Assembly (NCBI GenBank): GCA_003990705.1
Contig: AP018318.1
Coordinates: 3,971,501 to 4,035,500, forward strand
Length of the DNA stretch: 64,000 bases
Origin: Nostoc sp. HK-01
GTDB taxonomy: Bacteria > Cyanobacteriota > Cyanobacteriia > Cyanobacteriales > Nostocaceae
Direction: 5' to 3'
In this document: positions 10,405 through 20,124 of the stretch, piece after piece
How the letters are laid out: the number at the start of each line of letters is the position of its first letter
Position numbering within the stretch: position 1 is the first letter of the stretch
Notes under the pieces: model-generated
The model's database searches: none
What the model was told of the DNA's origin: nothing
Seen by the model: the letters and a program-made list of their open reading frames with translations, nothing else
Program-made: the position numbers and the translations under genes

Positions 10405-10614
10405 ATGAATCAAACAAATTCTGAAGATACAACAATTTATAAGGTTGTGGTTAACCATGAAGAACAATATTCTATTTGGCCTGCTGATAGAGAAAATGCC
10501 CTTGGGTGGCGAGATGCTGGTAAAAGTGGACTCAAATCAGAATGTCTGGAATATATTAAGGAAGTTTGGACTGATATGAGACCTCTGAGTTTAAGGAAAA
10601 AAATGGAGGAGTAG
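10405..10614 (+). CDS. MbtH-like protein
   Basis: The 69-aa protein has the whole MbtH signature: [10 protein letters not shown] near residue 17, GWR..G in the middle and [11 protein letters not shown] near the end. MbtH proteins bind adenylation domains and are needed for folding or activity of many of them. The obvious partner is the Asn-type A domain of the NRPS at 36-3242, the only A domain in the window. It lies 33 bp after the aminotransferase and 24 bp before the type II thioesterase. Confidence 0.95.
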   Translation: MNQTNSEDTTIYKVVVNHEEQYSIWPADRENALGWRDAGKSGLKSECLEYIKEVWTDMRPLSLRKKMEE

Positions 10615-10638
10615 GCTCAACAGCTAATTCAACTTGTA

Positions 10639-11424
10639 ATGAAGACAAACATATCAAGTTACAATTCTTGGATAATTTGCCCCAAAGCAAATCCTTTAGC
10701 AGATTTGCGTTTATTTTGCTTTCCTTATGCGGGTGGTAGTTCTTTACTATTTCGCAGTTGGGCTGATTATTTACCTCCGTTTATAGAAGTTTGCGCGATT
10801 GAACTTCCAGGTCGAGGTAGACAAATAAAATTGCCGCTATGTAATAATATGGATGTGCTTGTAGATGCGATCGCCTCCATAATCCACCCCTATTTAGACA
10901 AACCATTCGCCTTTTTTGGTCACAGTATGGGTGGCTTAATTAGCTTTGAGTTAGCGCGGCTACTTCGCAAAAAGTATCATCTTCTCCCCGTCTACTTATT
11001 TATCTCTGGTCGTCACGCCCCGCAAATACCCGACTCATACCCGGCAATTCATAACCTCCCGGAAGCAGATTTCATCGCAGAAATACGTCATCTCAACGGG
11101 ACACCACCAGCTGTATTAGAGAATTCTGAACTAATGCAATTATTTCAGCCAATTTTACGTGCTGATTTTGCTGTTTTAGAAACTTATATTTATACTCCTG
11201 AACCACCTTTAGCATGTCCCATTAGTGTGTTTGGCGGATTACAAGATTCGGAAGTGAGTTGTGACGAACTACAAGCATGGCAAGAACAAACAACGACTAA
11301 TTTTAATTTAGATATGTTTCCTGGTGATCACTTTTTTCTGCATTCTGCCCAATCTATGTTACTAGCAAGTTTAGCTAAATATTTGTCAGCACAAATTAAC
11401 CAAAATCTCACATTCAAACTCTAA
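10639..11424 (+). CDS. Type II thioesterase
   Basis: This 261-aa alpha/beta hydrolase belongs to the GrsT/RifR-type editing thioesterases. FPYAGGSS is near the N-terminus, the nucleophile is S96 in GHSMGG, ELPGRGR is at about 52 and the catalytic His is H231 in GDHFF. Such enzymes remove wrong or stalled acyl groups from carrier domains, here probably the NRPS PCP and PKS ACP. It is distinct from the TE fused to the PKS. Its stop overlaps the start of the acylase by one base (TAATG), so the two are translationally coupled. Confidence 0.93.
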   Translation: MKTNISSYNSWIICPKANPLADLRLFCFPYAGGSSLLFRSWADYLPPFIEVCAIELPGRGRQIKLPLCNNMDVLVDAIASIIHPYLDKPFAFFGHSMGGLISFELARLLRKKYHLLPVYLFISGRHAPQIPDSYPAIHNLPEADFIAEIRHLNGTPPAVLENSELMQLFQPILRADFAVLETYIYTPEPPLACPISVFGGLQDSEVSCDELQAWQEQTTTNFNLDMFPGDHFFLHSAQSMLLASLAKYLSAQINQNLTFKL

Positions 11425-13547
11425 TGTTTTCTTTTGTCAAAAACAAACCACTTTACCCTATTCAGTGGCACAAAGTATTACGCAGATTCTTACCTTTTCT
11501 ACTCGGAATTATTTTCATTTTAGTTGTTAGTAGTCAAAGTATTAGTTCTGTACCCAAAACCACAGAAATTCTTTGGGATACCTACGGCATACCGCATATA
11601 TATGGAAATAACACTCCCAATGCTTTTCAAGCTTTTGGGTGGGCGCAGATGCAAAGTCACGGAAACTTGCTGTTGCACCTCTACGGTCAAGCCAGGGGAA
11701 AAGCTGCACAATATTGGGGAGAAGATTATCTCGAATCAGATAAATGGGTACTGACAATGGGTGTACCCAAACGGGCTAGTGCTTGGTATGCAGCCCAAAG
11801 TCCGGCATTTCGTAGTTATCTCAAAGCTTTTGCTAATGGAATTAATACTTATGCCAAAAGACATCCCGATTTAATTGACGATGAAGTCAAAGTAGTATTA
11901 CCAGTCACACCAGAGGATGTACTTAGTCACTTACAAAGAGTACTGCTGTTTACTTTTGTCGTCGATCCAGGAAGGGTAGCTGATATAACTCATACTAAGT
12001 CTGCGCTAGGTTCTAATGGTTGGGCGATCGCACCAAAACGGTCAGCCAGTGGTAAAGCAATGCTGTTAGCCAATCCCCACTTACCTTGGGGCGATTCATT
12101 TTTATGGTACGAAGCCCAAATTACTGCCCCAGGTATTGATGCTTATGGGGCAACATTGGTCGGTATTCCGGTTTTAGCGATCGCCTTCAACGATAATTTA
12201 GGTTGGACTCACACAGTCAATACTCATGATGGTTGGGATAGCTACAAACTCAAATTACAAAAAGATGGCTATCTTTTTGATGGCAAAGTTCGCCCCTTTG
12301 AAACAACAAACTTTTCCTTAAAAATTAAGCAAAAAAATGGCGCTTTCCGAGAGCAAATCTTCTCCGTCCAAAATTCTCTTCATGGCCCTGTAGTTAGCGC
12401 TAACAAAGGTAAAGCTTTAGCACTGCGCGTCGTTGGTCAAAACAGTCCAGGCGTTTTAGAACAGTGGTGGGATATGGCCAGTTCCCAAAATCTCACCCAA
12501 TTTCAGAAAGCATTGCAACGCTTACAGTTACCTATGTTTACTGTTATGTATGCCGACCGTGAAGGCCATATTATGCACCTATTCAACGGTCTAGTTCCTG
12601 TACGTCAGCAAGGAGACTTTGCCTACTGGCAAAACACTATTCCTGGTGATACCTCGAAAACTCTCTGGACTAAAATGCACCCATATCGAGATTTGCCAAA
12701 AGTGATTGATCCCCCTAGTGGTTGGTTACAAAATACCAATGACCCACCTTGGACTACCACTTTTCCTATTGCTATCAAAGCCGACAATTATCCATCCTAT
12801 ATGGCACCACGGGGGCCAATGGATTTCCGGGCGCAGCGTTCTGCCAGAATGTTAGCTGAAGATGAAAGTATTTCCTTTGAGGAAATGATTGCTTACAAGC
12901 ATTCAACCCAAATGGAACTAGCAGACAGAATTCTCGATGATTTGATTCCTGCTGCTCAAAACCAAGAAAATCAATTAGCACGCCGCGCTGCTGAAGTACT
13001 GACAAAATGGGATCGTAAAGCTGATGCAAATAGCCGAGGTGCTGTACTGTTCAACTCTTGGGTGGACAACCTCGATATAAATACAGCATTTAGTACTCCT
13101 TGGAATGAAAAATCTCCCCGCACGACACCGGATGGTTTAGCTGATCCTGAAAGTGCAGTCAAAACACTAGTAAATGTTGCCGCAAAAATAGAGCAGACCT
13201 ATGGCACTCTAGATGTTGCTTGGGGTGACGTTTTTCGATTACGTTCTGACAATGTGGACTTACCTGCTAATGGCGGTGATGGAGAAAAAGGGATCTTTCG
13301 CGTAGTCACTTTCGCCCCAACAAATGATGGACGCTTTCAAGCAGTTAATGGTGACTCTTACGTTGCTGCGGTAGAGTTTTCCCAACCAGTCAAAGCCAAG
13401 GCACTCACTAGCTATGGTAATGCTACTCAACCGAATTCACCTCATGTTGGCGATCAATTGCAATTATTTGCCCGCCAGGAATTGCGTCCTATTTGGCGTA
13501 ACCGGCTAGAAATTACAGCCCACTTAGAAGAGCGTACAGTCTTCTAG
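11424..13547 (+). CDS. Penicillin-acylase family Ntn hydrolase (PvdQ/AHL-acylase-like), membrane-anchored
   Basis: This 707-aa precursor has a hydrophobic segment at about 22-40, which should act as a signal or anchor and place the enzyme outside the cytoplasmic membrane. ILWDTYGIPHIYG begins the alpha-chain. GSNGWAI carries S197, the expected N-terminal nucleophile of the beta-chain after self-cleavage between G196 and S197. Known members hydrolyse amides of penicillins, acyl-homoserine lactones or, as PvdQ, the fatty acyl chain of pyoverdine precursors. Being the last gene of an NRPS/PKS operon, coupled to the type II TE, it could deacylate the exported product, give self-resistance or activate a prodrug. 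The Asn-type A domain makes the prodrug idea attractive but unproven. Confidence 0.9.
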   Translation: MFSFVKNKPLYPIQWHKVLRRFLPFLLGIIFILVVSSQSISSVPKTTEILWDTYGIPHIYGNNTPNAFQAFGWAQMQSHGNLLLHLYGQARGKAAQYWGEDYLESDKWVLTMGVPKRASAWYAAQSPAFRSYLKAFANGINTYAKRHPDLIDDEVKVVLPVTPEDVLSHLQRVLLFTFVVDPGRVADITHTKSALGSNGWAIAPKRSASGKAMLLANPHLPWGDSFLWYEAQITAPGIDAYGATLVGIPVLAIAFNDNLGWTHTVNTHDGWDSYKLKLQKDGYLFDGKVRPFETTNFSLKIKQKNGAFREQIFSVQNSLHGPVVSANKGKALALRVVGQNSPGVLEQWWDMASSQNLTQFQKALQRLQLPMFTVMYADREGHIMHLFNGLVPVRQQGDFAYWQNTIPGDTSKTLWTKMHPYRDLPKVIDPPSGWLQNTNDPPWTTTFPIAIKADNYPSYMAPRGPMDFRAQRSARMLAEDESISFEEMIAYKHSTQMELADRILDDLIPAAQNQENQLARRAAEVLTKWDRKADANSRGAVLFNSWVDNLDINTAFSTPWNEKSPRTTPDGLADPESAVKTLVNVAAKIEQTYGTLDVAWGDVFRLRSDNVDLPANGGDGEKGIFRVVTFAPTNDGRFQAVNGDSYVAAVEFSQPVKAKALTSYGNATQPNSPHVGDQLQLFARQELRPIWRNRLEITAHLEERTVF

Positions 13548-13689
13548 TTTTATACCTGGTGATTAACTACAGATGCACACAACTAATTTTGTTTTTAAAC
13601 GCAACGTGGTACTGAGGTTAATGCGGAGTAACGCTAAGATTTGACGGCAAAATGTGTGTATTTGTGGTATTTGATTTTGCTTTTGAGGT

Positions 13690-13857
13690 ATGTCAGTTTT
13701 TATGTCTGATGATCTTGATGTTGTTTGGATTAGTTCTAGTCCTGCATTATAGCGTTTAGCTCAACCCTTACTACAATACATCTCGCAATATGCAAATGTG
13801 GCTGAGTGGGAATATCGCTTTGGTAAGGATGAAGGTAGTTCGATTGATGAGGATTGA
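13690..13857 (+). pseudogene. Remnant of an alpha/beta-hydrolase-like gene
   Basis: From ATG 13690 (or 13702) the frame reads MSDDLDVVWISSSPAL, meets TAG at 13750, continues in the same frame as a protein-like stretch (LLQYISQYANVAEWEYRFG...) and ends at TGA 13855. This resembles the N-terminus of cyanobacterial alpha/beta hydrolases, from memory of the family. The rest of the gene is absent, since a convergent kinase gene ends at 13865. The internal stop and missing 3' part argue for a decayed fragment. Confidence 0.5.
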
Positions 13858-13864
13858 CAAGATA

Positions 13865-16800
13865 TTAAACAGGTATTTCGATAATAAACTCTGTACCCTC
13901 ACCCAAAATAGAATTACAACTCAATTTGCCGCCGTGGGTTTTTTCGACTATTTGTCTGGCTATAGCTAACCCTAAACCTGTACCTTTTCCCACAGGTTTA
14001 GTAGTATATAAATGGTCAAATATTTTTTGTTTAACTTCTTCATTCATCCCCTTACCATTATCAGCAATTAATATTTTTACCTGGTTATTATTAATTGATG
14101 TAGTAATATTAATCAGGTTAGGATTAGCTCGAATTTCCTCAAAACTGCGTCCTTGATTTGATTCATCTAAAGCATCAATAGCATTTGCTAAGATATTCAT
14201 AAATACCTGATTTAACTGACCAGGAAAACATTTTATTGAAGGTAAATCACTGTAGTTAGTGATAACTTCAACAGCGGGACGTTGCTCATTAGCCTTGAGA
14301 CGATGTTTCAAAATTAAAATTGTGCTATCAATGCCATCATGGATATTAAATGGTACTTTGTAATCTTTATCAGCACGGGAGAAGGTGCGGAGACTAGTGC
14401 TGATATTTTTTAGCCTGTCACAGGCTATATTCATAGAATCAATCATTTTTGGTAAATCTTCCAAGGTATATTCCAAATCAATATTTTCGGCGTGCTTGAG
14501 AATTTGATTACTCTTGTCTGGGAAAGTTTCTTGATAGATTTTTAAATGTTCAACAATATCAGCAATAGTAGGTTGAGCTTGTTGCAAACTGGCAGCAATA
14601 AATCCTAAAGGATTATTCATTTCATGGGCTACTCCAGCAACTAAATTACCTAATGCAGACATCTTTTCACTTTGCACGATTTGTAATTGGGCGTTTTGTA
14701 AATTGTGCAATGCTTGTTCTAACTCTTGGGCATATTGTTGCGATCGCTCATATAATCGCGCATTTTCTAGAGAAATTGCGGCTTGAGCGCAGAGTAAGTT
14801 GAGTAGTTCGATGCGATCGCTCGTAAATGCACCTGTAACTAATCTATTTTCTAGATATAAAATGCCCAGCAACTTCCCTTGATGCAAAATCGGATTACAT
14901 AAAATACTCTTGGGCTGTTCACGGATAATATAAGGATCACTAGCTAAAACCGGATTAAGCGCCGCATCTAGTAGTACAGCAGTTCGCCTCTCATTTTTGA
15001 CTTTGTAAATCAGCTTCAGGGGAATGTCTTGGCTGTCCTCAATAGGAAGACACTGCAACACAACTGGCTCAGAACCCACGACAATTAGTCCTTTGATCAA
15101 TAGGCGATTGTCTTGGGTGTCTTGTAGAGAATCATCTTGCAACAGCATCAACACACATTTATCAGCCCCCGCATTTTCAATAACAATATGCAACAACGAT
15201 GCAAGTAGTTTTTTGAGTTCGATTTCGCGAGAAAGGCTTTGAGAGGCTTTAAGAATGGTAGCTAAATCTAGAGAATCGGAGATGCTAGTAGAAGAATTTG
15301 TGGAAGTATGAGTTCCCAAGGGAAAAACAGTTTCTTGAATTGAGAGGGAAGTACGAGTTTGTTGGAAGATAGAAGTCAGTAGTTGCGGGTAGCGTTGTTC
15401 TAAATCAACAACCTTGGCTTTTGCACCCCAACGAGCATAGCCGTAATAAGCTTCAATCATATAGCCTTGGGCGATGCGCTCTCTGCCCCCATCAAGGTAA
15501 AATTTAGCTGCCAGTTCGTTAGCTAAAGCTTCTTCTTGAATATATGCGTTAGCTTTAGCCCCAGCAATGGCGCGATCGTACCAATCTGCTGCTTCATAAT
15601 TTTTGCCTAATACTCGACATTTTTCCGCTTCCACCAAATCAACTTTATGTTGATAATTCATCGGAGCATAGTGCGCCCAGTATTGTTTTAGCTGAGTTTG
15701 GTTCTGTTCTATCCGTTGAAGGACTTCTGCTGTTTCTTCCGATTCACCACTCAAAACGGCTAAAGCAGTCAAAGAATCATAAAAATAAAACGTAGGTTCA
15801 TATACTAGTCCCTGAGCAGCGATTAAGTAGCGACTGCACTCAACTGCATGATTTTGAGCTTGTTCAATTTCTCCAAACAAAAAGCAGAGCATGAGTTTGT
15901 ATGAATAGAAGACAAACAACTCACTTACGTCATTATCAGATATAATTTGCGGCAGAATTTCCGTCTCTTGTACAGCTTCCCCAGACAAAATACAAGGATT
16001 TTCCCCAAAACCCAACAAATTTAATGCAGACTGCCAAGAAAGCCGACAATGATTGGCTAGTCCCAATTGATTCAGCTGCATCAACCCATTGTAGTAAGCA
16101 CGAGCATTCTCCTCCAAAGTAGCCAGCGGTTGATTACACCAAAAAGCAGCATTACAAAAAGTACGAGCATGATATCCAGCAAACTTTGTACTACCAACTT
16201 CTAAACCAGTCACGTAACCTTCTTGCAACAGTGGGAGGATATCTTTGATGTGAGATTTGCGGTGCAGGATAAAACCTCCTAACACTAAAAGCACCTCTGG
16301 CTTAATAGCTTTAGCGTCAAATTTTGAGATGATTTGTAGGGATAATTGAGCAAATTCTGTGGCTGCATCTACATCTTTTAAAAGATTGCAGAGAATGAAG
16401 CCATAGTTAGCATAAGCAAATGCAGAAATAATTGTATTTCCATGTTGAATGGATAATTTGACTGACAAAGCAATCAGTAATGGACACAGAATAGAACCGG
16501 AGTTGTAAGCTGGTGGGATGAGAGCATAGGCAATCTGGAGAATTGCCAAGATTTGCCGATCTGTCATGACAGGCAAATCAAATAAATCGGCAATTTTTCT
16601 ATCTTCTATTAGTTCACTAATCTCTTGAATTGATTGTTGAATATCTACTGGTGTTAGTGATTCGGCAAATATTACCCCAAACTGTTGCAGGAGTTTTTGT
16701 CCAATATCTAGAGCTTCAATTGGCTTATTTTGAAAAACATAAGATTGGATTTTAATACAGTAGACATTGACTTTTTCTAGCAAAGATTGTGCCTGGATAA

Positions 16801-19276
16801 TCACGCTATCAATCAACTGTTCCATTACCTCAAATTCGCCGCATAAAGAAGCAATTTCTGCCGCTAAGTCATGGAAGGCAAGTGTTATTTCATATTGTTG
16901 CTGCCAGGCTTTTTCCCCTAACAGAGATAATCCAACTGCGGCATATTCGCCCGCAGCTTGATAGGCGGTGGAACTTTTAGCTTTGCGACAAGCAATTAAA
17001 TTAAGTTCTGCTAATTCATCCCGTTGTGTTTGTTGGGTAATTAAAGCAATTCCGTGATTTAATTGATTGACTATTTCAAAAATTCGTTCTTCTCTTGCTG
17101 CTGGATCAATTTTTTGCAACAGCAGTCGCCCGATTTGATAGTGGGTTGTCTGTTTTTGCTCATGGGGAATCAGTAAATAGGCGGCTTGTTGGACGCGATC
17201 GTGTAAAAATCTATATTTAGCTAATTGTTTGTTGATATTTGACAACCCTAGTTGCTGATTATCTTCTCCTTGATAAAATTTATAAACATCACTAATCGGT
17301 AAAATCAATCCTTCTTGCAATGCTCCCCATAAATTAGTCGCTGTTTCAACTTCTGATTGTTCTAGAACAATAGCCAAAGTTGCTAAATCAAACTGATTGC
17401 CAATACAAGCTGCTAACTGCAATATATATTGAGTCGCTGGCAGTAGTTTTCGCAATTGAAAAACCATAAAAGTTACGATATCATCTGTAACTGCTTGAGT
17501 TTTTACTCGTGCAATATCACATTGCCAACAACATAACTCCAAATTAAATTTAATGATATTTTCTTGATGTAATGCCTTAAGAAACTGGGTAGCAAAAAAT
17601 GGATTACCTTGAGTTTTTTGATAAATTAATGCAGAAATATCCCAGGCTAAATTTTTTGGGCATTTAATTGTATCCGCAACTAAATAGTTTATTTGTAATT
17701 GGCTTAATGGTGTTAAATTAATGGTTTGGATTGTTGCTGATGTTTTTTGAATTTCACTCAAAGTTAATAGTAGTATATGACCAGCACGAACTTCGTTATA
17801 ACGATAAGCACCAATGATCAACAGACGGCCTGTATCAGCCATTAATATCTGAATTAATTTTAGCGATGCGGAATCTGCCCATTGCAAATCATCTAAGAAT
17901 ATCACTAAGGGCTGTTCAGCGCTGGTAAAGACTTGAATGAATTTTTGGAACAATAAATTAAAGCGATTTTGGGCTGCTATTCCTGATAAATCTATGGCTG
18001 GTGGTTGTTGACCAATAATGATTTCTAGTTCAGGAATAACATCAATAATTACTTGTCCATTTTCGCCAACAGCTTCTAATATTTTGTGTTTACATTGCTG
18101 AATTTTTATGTCACTTTCTGTTAACAATTGCCCAATTAAATCGCGGAATGCTTGGACAAAAGCACTGAAGGGAATATTGCGATTAAATTGGTCATATTTA
18201 CCTTTAATAAAATAACCCTGTTGGCGCACAATTGGTTTATGCACTTCGTTGACAATTGCGGTTTTCCCAATCCCTGAAAAACCAGCTACCAGTATCATTT
18301 CTGTTGCGCCAGTGCTAACTCGCTCAAATGCTTGAAGTAAGGTTTCTACTTCAGCCTCTCTACCATATAATTTATCAGGGATGATAAAGCGATCGCACAT
18401 ATCCCTACTAGCAATCTCAAAACTTTGAATTTCACCAGTTTCTCTTAACTGAGTTAAACATTTTTCTAAATCAAATTTCAATCCTAATGCACTCTGATAC
18501 CTATCTTCAGCATTCTTCGCCATCAATTTCATCACAATCTCAGAAATAACCTGGGGAATCTCTTCTCTGTTACCCAATAGCGCAGGCATTTTTGCAATGT
18601 GACAATGTACTAACTCCATTGCATCATTAGATGAAAATGGTAACTCACCTGTGAGTAACTCAAAAAAAGTTACACCCAGTGAATAAAAATCAGTCCGATA
18701 GTCAATTCCCCGATTCATTCTCCCGGTTTGTTCAGGAGAAATATAAGCCAGTGTTCCCTCTAATACATTGGGATTAACTAAGGTTTGAGTTTCTCGTGGT
18801 AGAAGTGATGCAATACTAAAATCAATTAATTTAATTTCTTTGGTTACAGGATTAATTAAAATATTGCTAGGTTTAATATCTTTATGAATAATGCAATTTT
18901 GATAGAGAATATCTAAGGTATTGCAGAGTGCGATCGCAATTTCTAAAAATTCCTTAAGAAATAGTGAGTTTTTCTCTACTCCCCACTTTTTGAGAGAAAT
19001 TCCCCCAAAGTCTTCCATGACCAATATATAACTATTTTGGCAAGATTCTAGACTATAAGTTTGAATAATTCCAGGATAATTGAGATTTTTGGCAATAGTA
19101 TATTGATTGCGGAATTGGACAAGTTCGCTAAAGCTGGGATAAAAATTTTTCAGGAGTTTGATAACAACAGGTAGGTTATCAATTTTTCTAACTGCTCGGT
19201 AAACTACAGTTCTCAACCCATCATAAATTTGCTCATTAACTATATATCCGGGAATATTTACTTGAGTGTTAATCAT
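13865..19276 (-). CDS. Multidomain Ser/Thr kinase - AAA ATPase - GAF - histidine kinase
   Basis: This 1803-aa signalling protein belongs to the HstK-type fusions common in Nostocales. An N-terminal Hanks-type kinase (about 9-270) has the catalytic D133 in HKDIKPSN and LIDFSIA as its DFG-like motif; the glycine loop is weak. An AAA-type ATPase follows with Walker A GFSGIGKT (332-339, K338) and Walker B FLDDLQWAD. A long helical, TPR-like region spans about 780-1310, and a GAF domain about 1345-1500. A histidine kinase ends the protein, with H1551 in AHEMNNP, N-box NILANAIDAL, DNGKG and [11 protein letters not shown]. It is soluble with no transmembrane segment. The signal sensed is unknown. 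It stands alone, divergent from the methyltransferase gene. Confidence 0.93.
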   Translation of the reverse strand: MINTQVNIPGYIVNEQIYDGLRTVVYRAVRKIDNLPVVIKLLKNFYPSFSELVQFRNQYTIAKNLNYPGIIQTYSLESCQNSYILVMEDFGGISLKKWGVEKNSLFLKEFLEIAIALCNTLDILYQNCIIHKDIKPSNILINPVTKEIKLIDFSIASLLPRETQTLVNPNVLEGTLAYISPEQTGRMNRGIDYRTDFYSLGVTFFELLTGELPFSSNDAMELVHCHIAKMPALLGNREEIPQVISEIVMKLMAKNAEDRYQSALGLKFDLEKCLTQLRETGEIQSFEIASRDMCDRFIIPDKLYGREAEVETLLQAFERVSTGATEMILVAGFSGIGKTAIVNEVHKPIVRQQGYFIKGKYDQFNRNIPFSAFVQAFRDLIGQLLTESDIKIQQCKHKILEAVGENGQVIIDVIPELEIIIGQQPPAIDLSGIAAQNRFNLLFQKFIQVFTSAEQPLVIFLDDLQWADSASLKLIQILMADTGRLLIIGAYRYNEVRAGHILLLTLSEIQKTSATIQTINLTPLSQLQINYLVADTIKCPKNLAWDISALIYQKTQGNPFFATQFLKALHQENIIKFNLELCCWQCDIARVKTQAVTDDIVTFMVFQLRKLLPATQYILQLAACIGNQFDLATLAIVLEQSEVETATNLWGALQEGLILPISDVYKFYQGEDNQQLGLSNINKQLAKYRFLHDRVQQAAYLLIPHEQKQTTHYQIGRLLLQKIDPAAREERIFEIVNQLNHGIALITQQTQRDELAELNLIACRKAKSSTAYQAAGEYAAVGLSLLGEKAWQQQYEITLAFHDLAAEIASLCGEFEVMEQLIDSVIIQAQSLLEKVNVYCIKIQSYVFQNKPIEALDIGQKLLQQFGVIFAESLTPVDIQQSIQEISELIEDRKIADLFDLPVMTDRQILAILQIAYALIPPAYNSGSILCPLLIALSVKLSIQHGNTIISAFAYANYGFILCNLLKDVDAATEFAQLSLQIISKFDAKAIKPEVLLVLGGFILHRKSHIKDILPLLQEGYVTGLEVGSTKFAGYHARTFCNAAFWCNQPLATLEENARAYYNGLMQLNQLGLANHCRLSWQSALNLLGFGENPCILSGEAVQETEILPQIISDNDVSELFVFYSYKLMLCFLFGEIEQAQNHAVECSRYLIAAQGLVYEPTFYFYDSLTALAVLSGESEETAEVLQRIEQNQTQLKQYWAHYAPMNYQHKVDLVEAEKCRVLGKNYEAADWYDRAIAGAKANAYIQEEALANELAAKFYLDGGRERIAQGYMIEAYYGYARWGAKAKVVDLEQRYPQLLTSIFQQTRTSLSIQETVFPLGTHTSTNSSTSISDSLDLATILKASQSLSREIELKKLLASLLHIVIENAGADKCVLMLLQDDSLQDTQDNRLLIKGLIVVGSEPVVLQCLPIEDSQDIPLKLIYKVKNERRTAVLLDAALNPVLASDPYIIREQPKSILCNPILHQGKLLGILYLENRLVTGAFTSDRIELLNLLCAQAAISLENARLYERSQQYAQELEQALHNLQNAQLQIVQSEKMSALGNLVAGVAHEMNNPLGFIAASLQQAQPTIADIVEHLKIYQETFPDKSNQILKHAENIDLEYTLEDLPKMIDSMNIACDRLKNISTSLRTFSRADKDYKVPFNIHDGIDSTILILKHRLKANEQRPAVEVITNYSDLPSIKCFPGQLNQVFMNILANAIDALDESNQGRSFEEIRANPNLINITTSINNNQVKILIADNGKGMNEEVKQKIFDHLYTTKPVGKGTGLGLAIARQIVEKTHGGKLSCNSILGEGTEFIIEIPV

Positions 19277-19427
19277 AACTCTTTTCAGATTGAAAGCGGT
19301 TTTGTTTAGTATTCCCAGATATCAGCAAAAAAATAGTTTAAAATTAAAAATGTTTACATAGTGATTTTAAGAAAATTATTAAACATGATGTAATTAACTT
19401 AAGCAATAAACTAGTAAAATTACCCCC

Positions 19428-20087
19428 ATGACAACACAAGACGCACGACAATATGCCCCAGCCACAGAGCGCAATCGTGAACCAATTCTCGAAGTACTTT
19501 TACAAGTATTGCCTGGGAGTGGTACAGTTTTGGAAATTGCCAGCGGGACAGGCGAACACGCAGTCTATTTTGCATCCAAATTCAAAAATTGTATGTGGCT
19601 GCCAACAGATGTTAACCCCCAAGCCAGAGCCAGTATAGCTGCCTGGACTGAACATTATCAATGTCAAAATGTTTATCCACCCCTAGAGCTTGATGTCAAA
19701 GAACCAGTTTGGGTCGTAGAGAAAGAAATAGCAACCAACTGGCTAAATACTTCACCAATTACGGCGATCGTTAATATTAATATGATTCACATTTCACCGT
19801 GGTCAGCTTGTTTAGGACTAGTGGCTGGTGCAGGTCGCATCTTACCTGTAGGTGGGATTTTCTATTTATATGGGCCTTTTAAACAAGGCGGAGAACATAC
19901 AGCCCCAAGTAATGCAGCTTTTGATGAATATTTACGCACTCAAAATCCAGAATGGGGTGTGCGTAACTTAGAGGATGTCATAGCCACCGCTAAAACAGAA
20001 AATCTTGTCGTGAAGCAAATTGACAAAATGCCGGCAAATAATCTCTCGGTAGTTTTTGAACGAACTGAGAATGTAACTTTTGGGTGA
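19428..20087 (+). CDS. DUF938-family SAM-dependent methyltransferase
   Basis: The 219-aa protein has a class I methyltransferase fold signature: motif I LEIASGTGEHAVYFA at about 35-50, an acidic residue after the second strand in WLPTDVN, and NMIHISPW further on. The N-terminal YAPATERNREPIL is typical of DUF938 proteins. The substrate is unknown in the family. It stands alone, with its start about 150 bp from the divergent kinase gene, so that gap should hold both promoters. Confidence 0.85.
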   Translation: MTTQDARQYAPATERNREPILEVLLQVLPGSGTVLEIASGTGEHAVYFASKFKNCMWLPTDVNPQARASIAAWTEHYQCQNVYPPLELDVKEPVWVVEKEIATNWLNTSPITAIVNINMIHISPWSACLGLVAGAGRILPVGGIFYLYGPFKQGGEHTAPSNAAFDEYLRTQNPEWGVRNLEDVIATAKTENLVVKQIDKMPANNLSVVFERTENVTFG

Positions 20088-20124
20088 TGTCTGCGAACCG
20101 CCTTGAGCAGTTGCATCACTCAGT

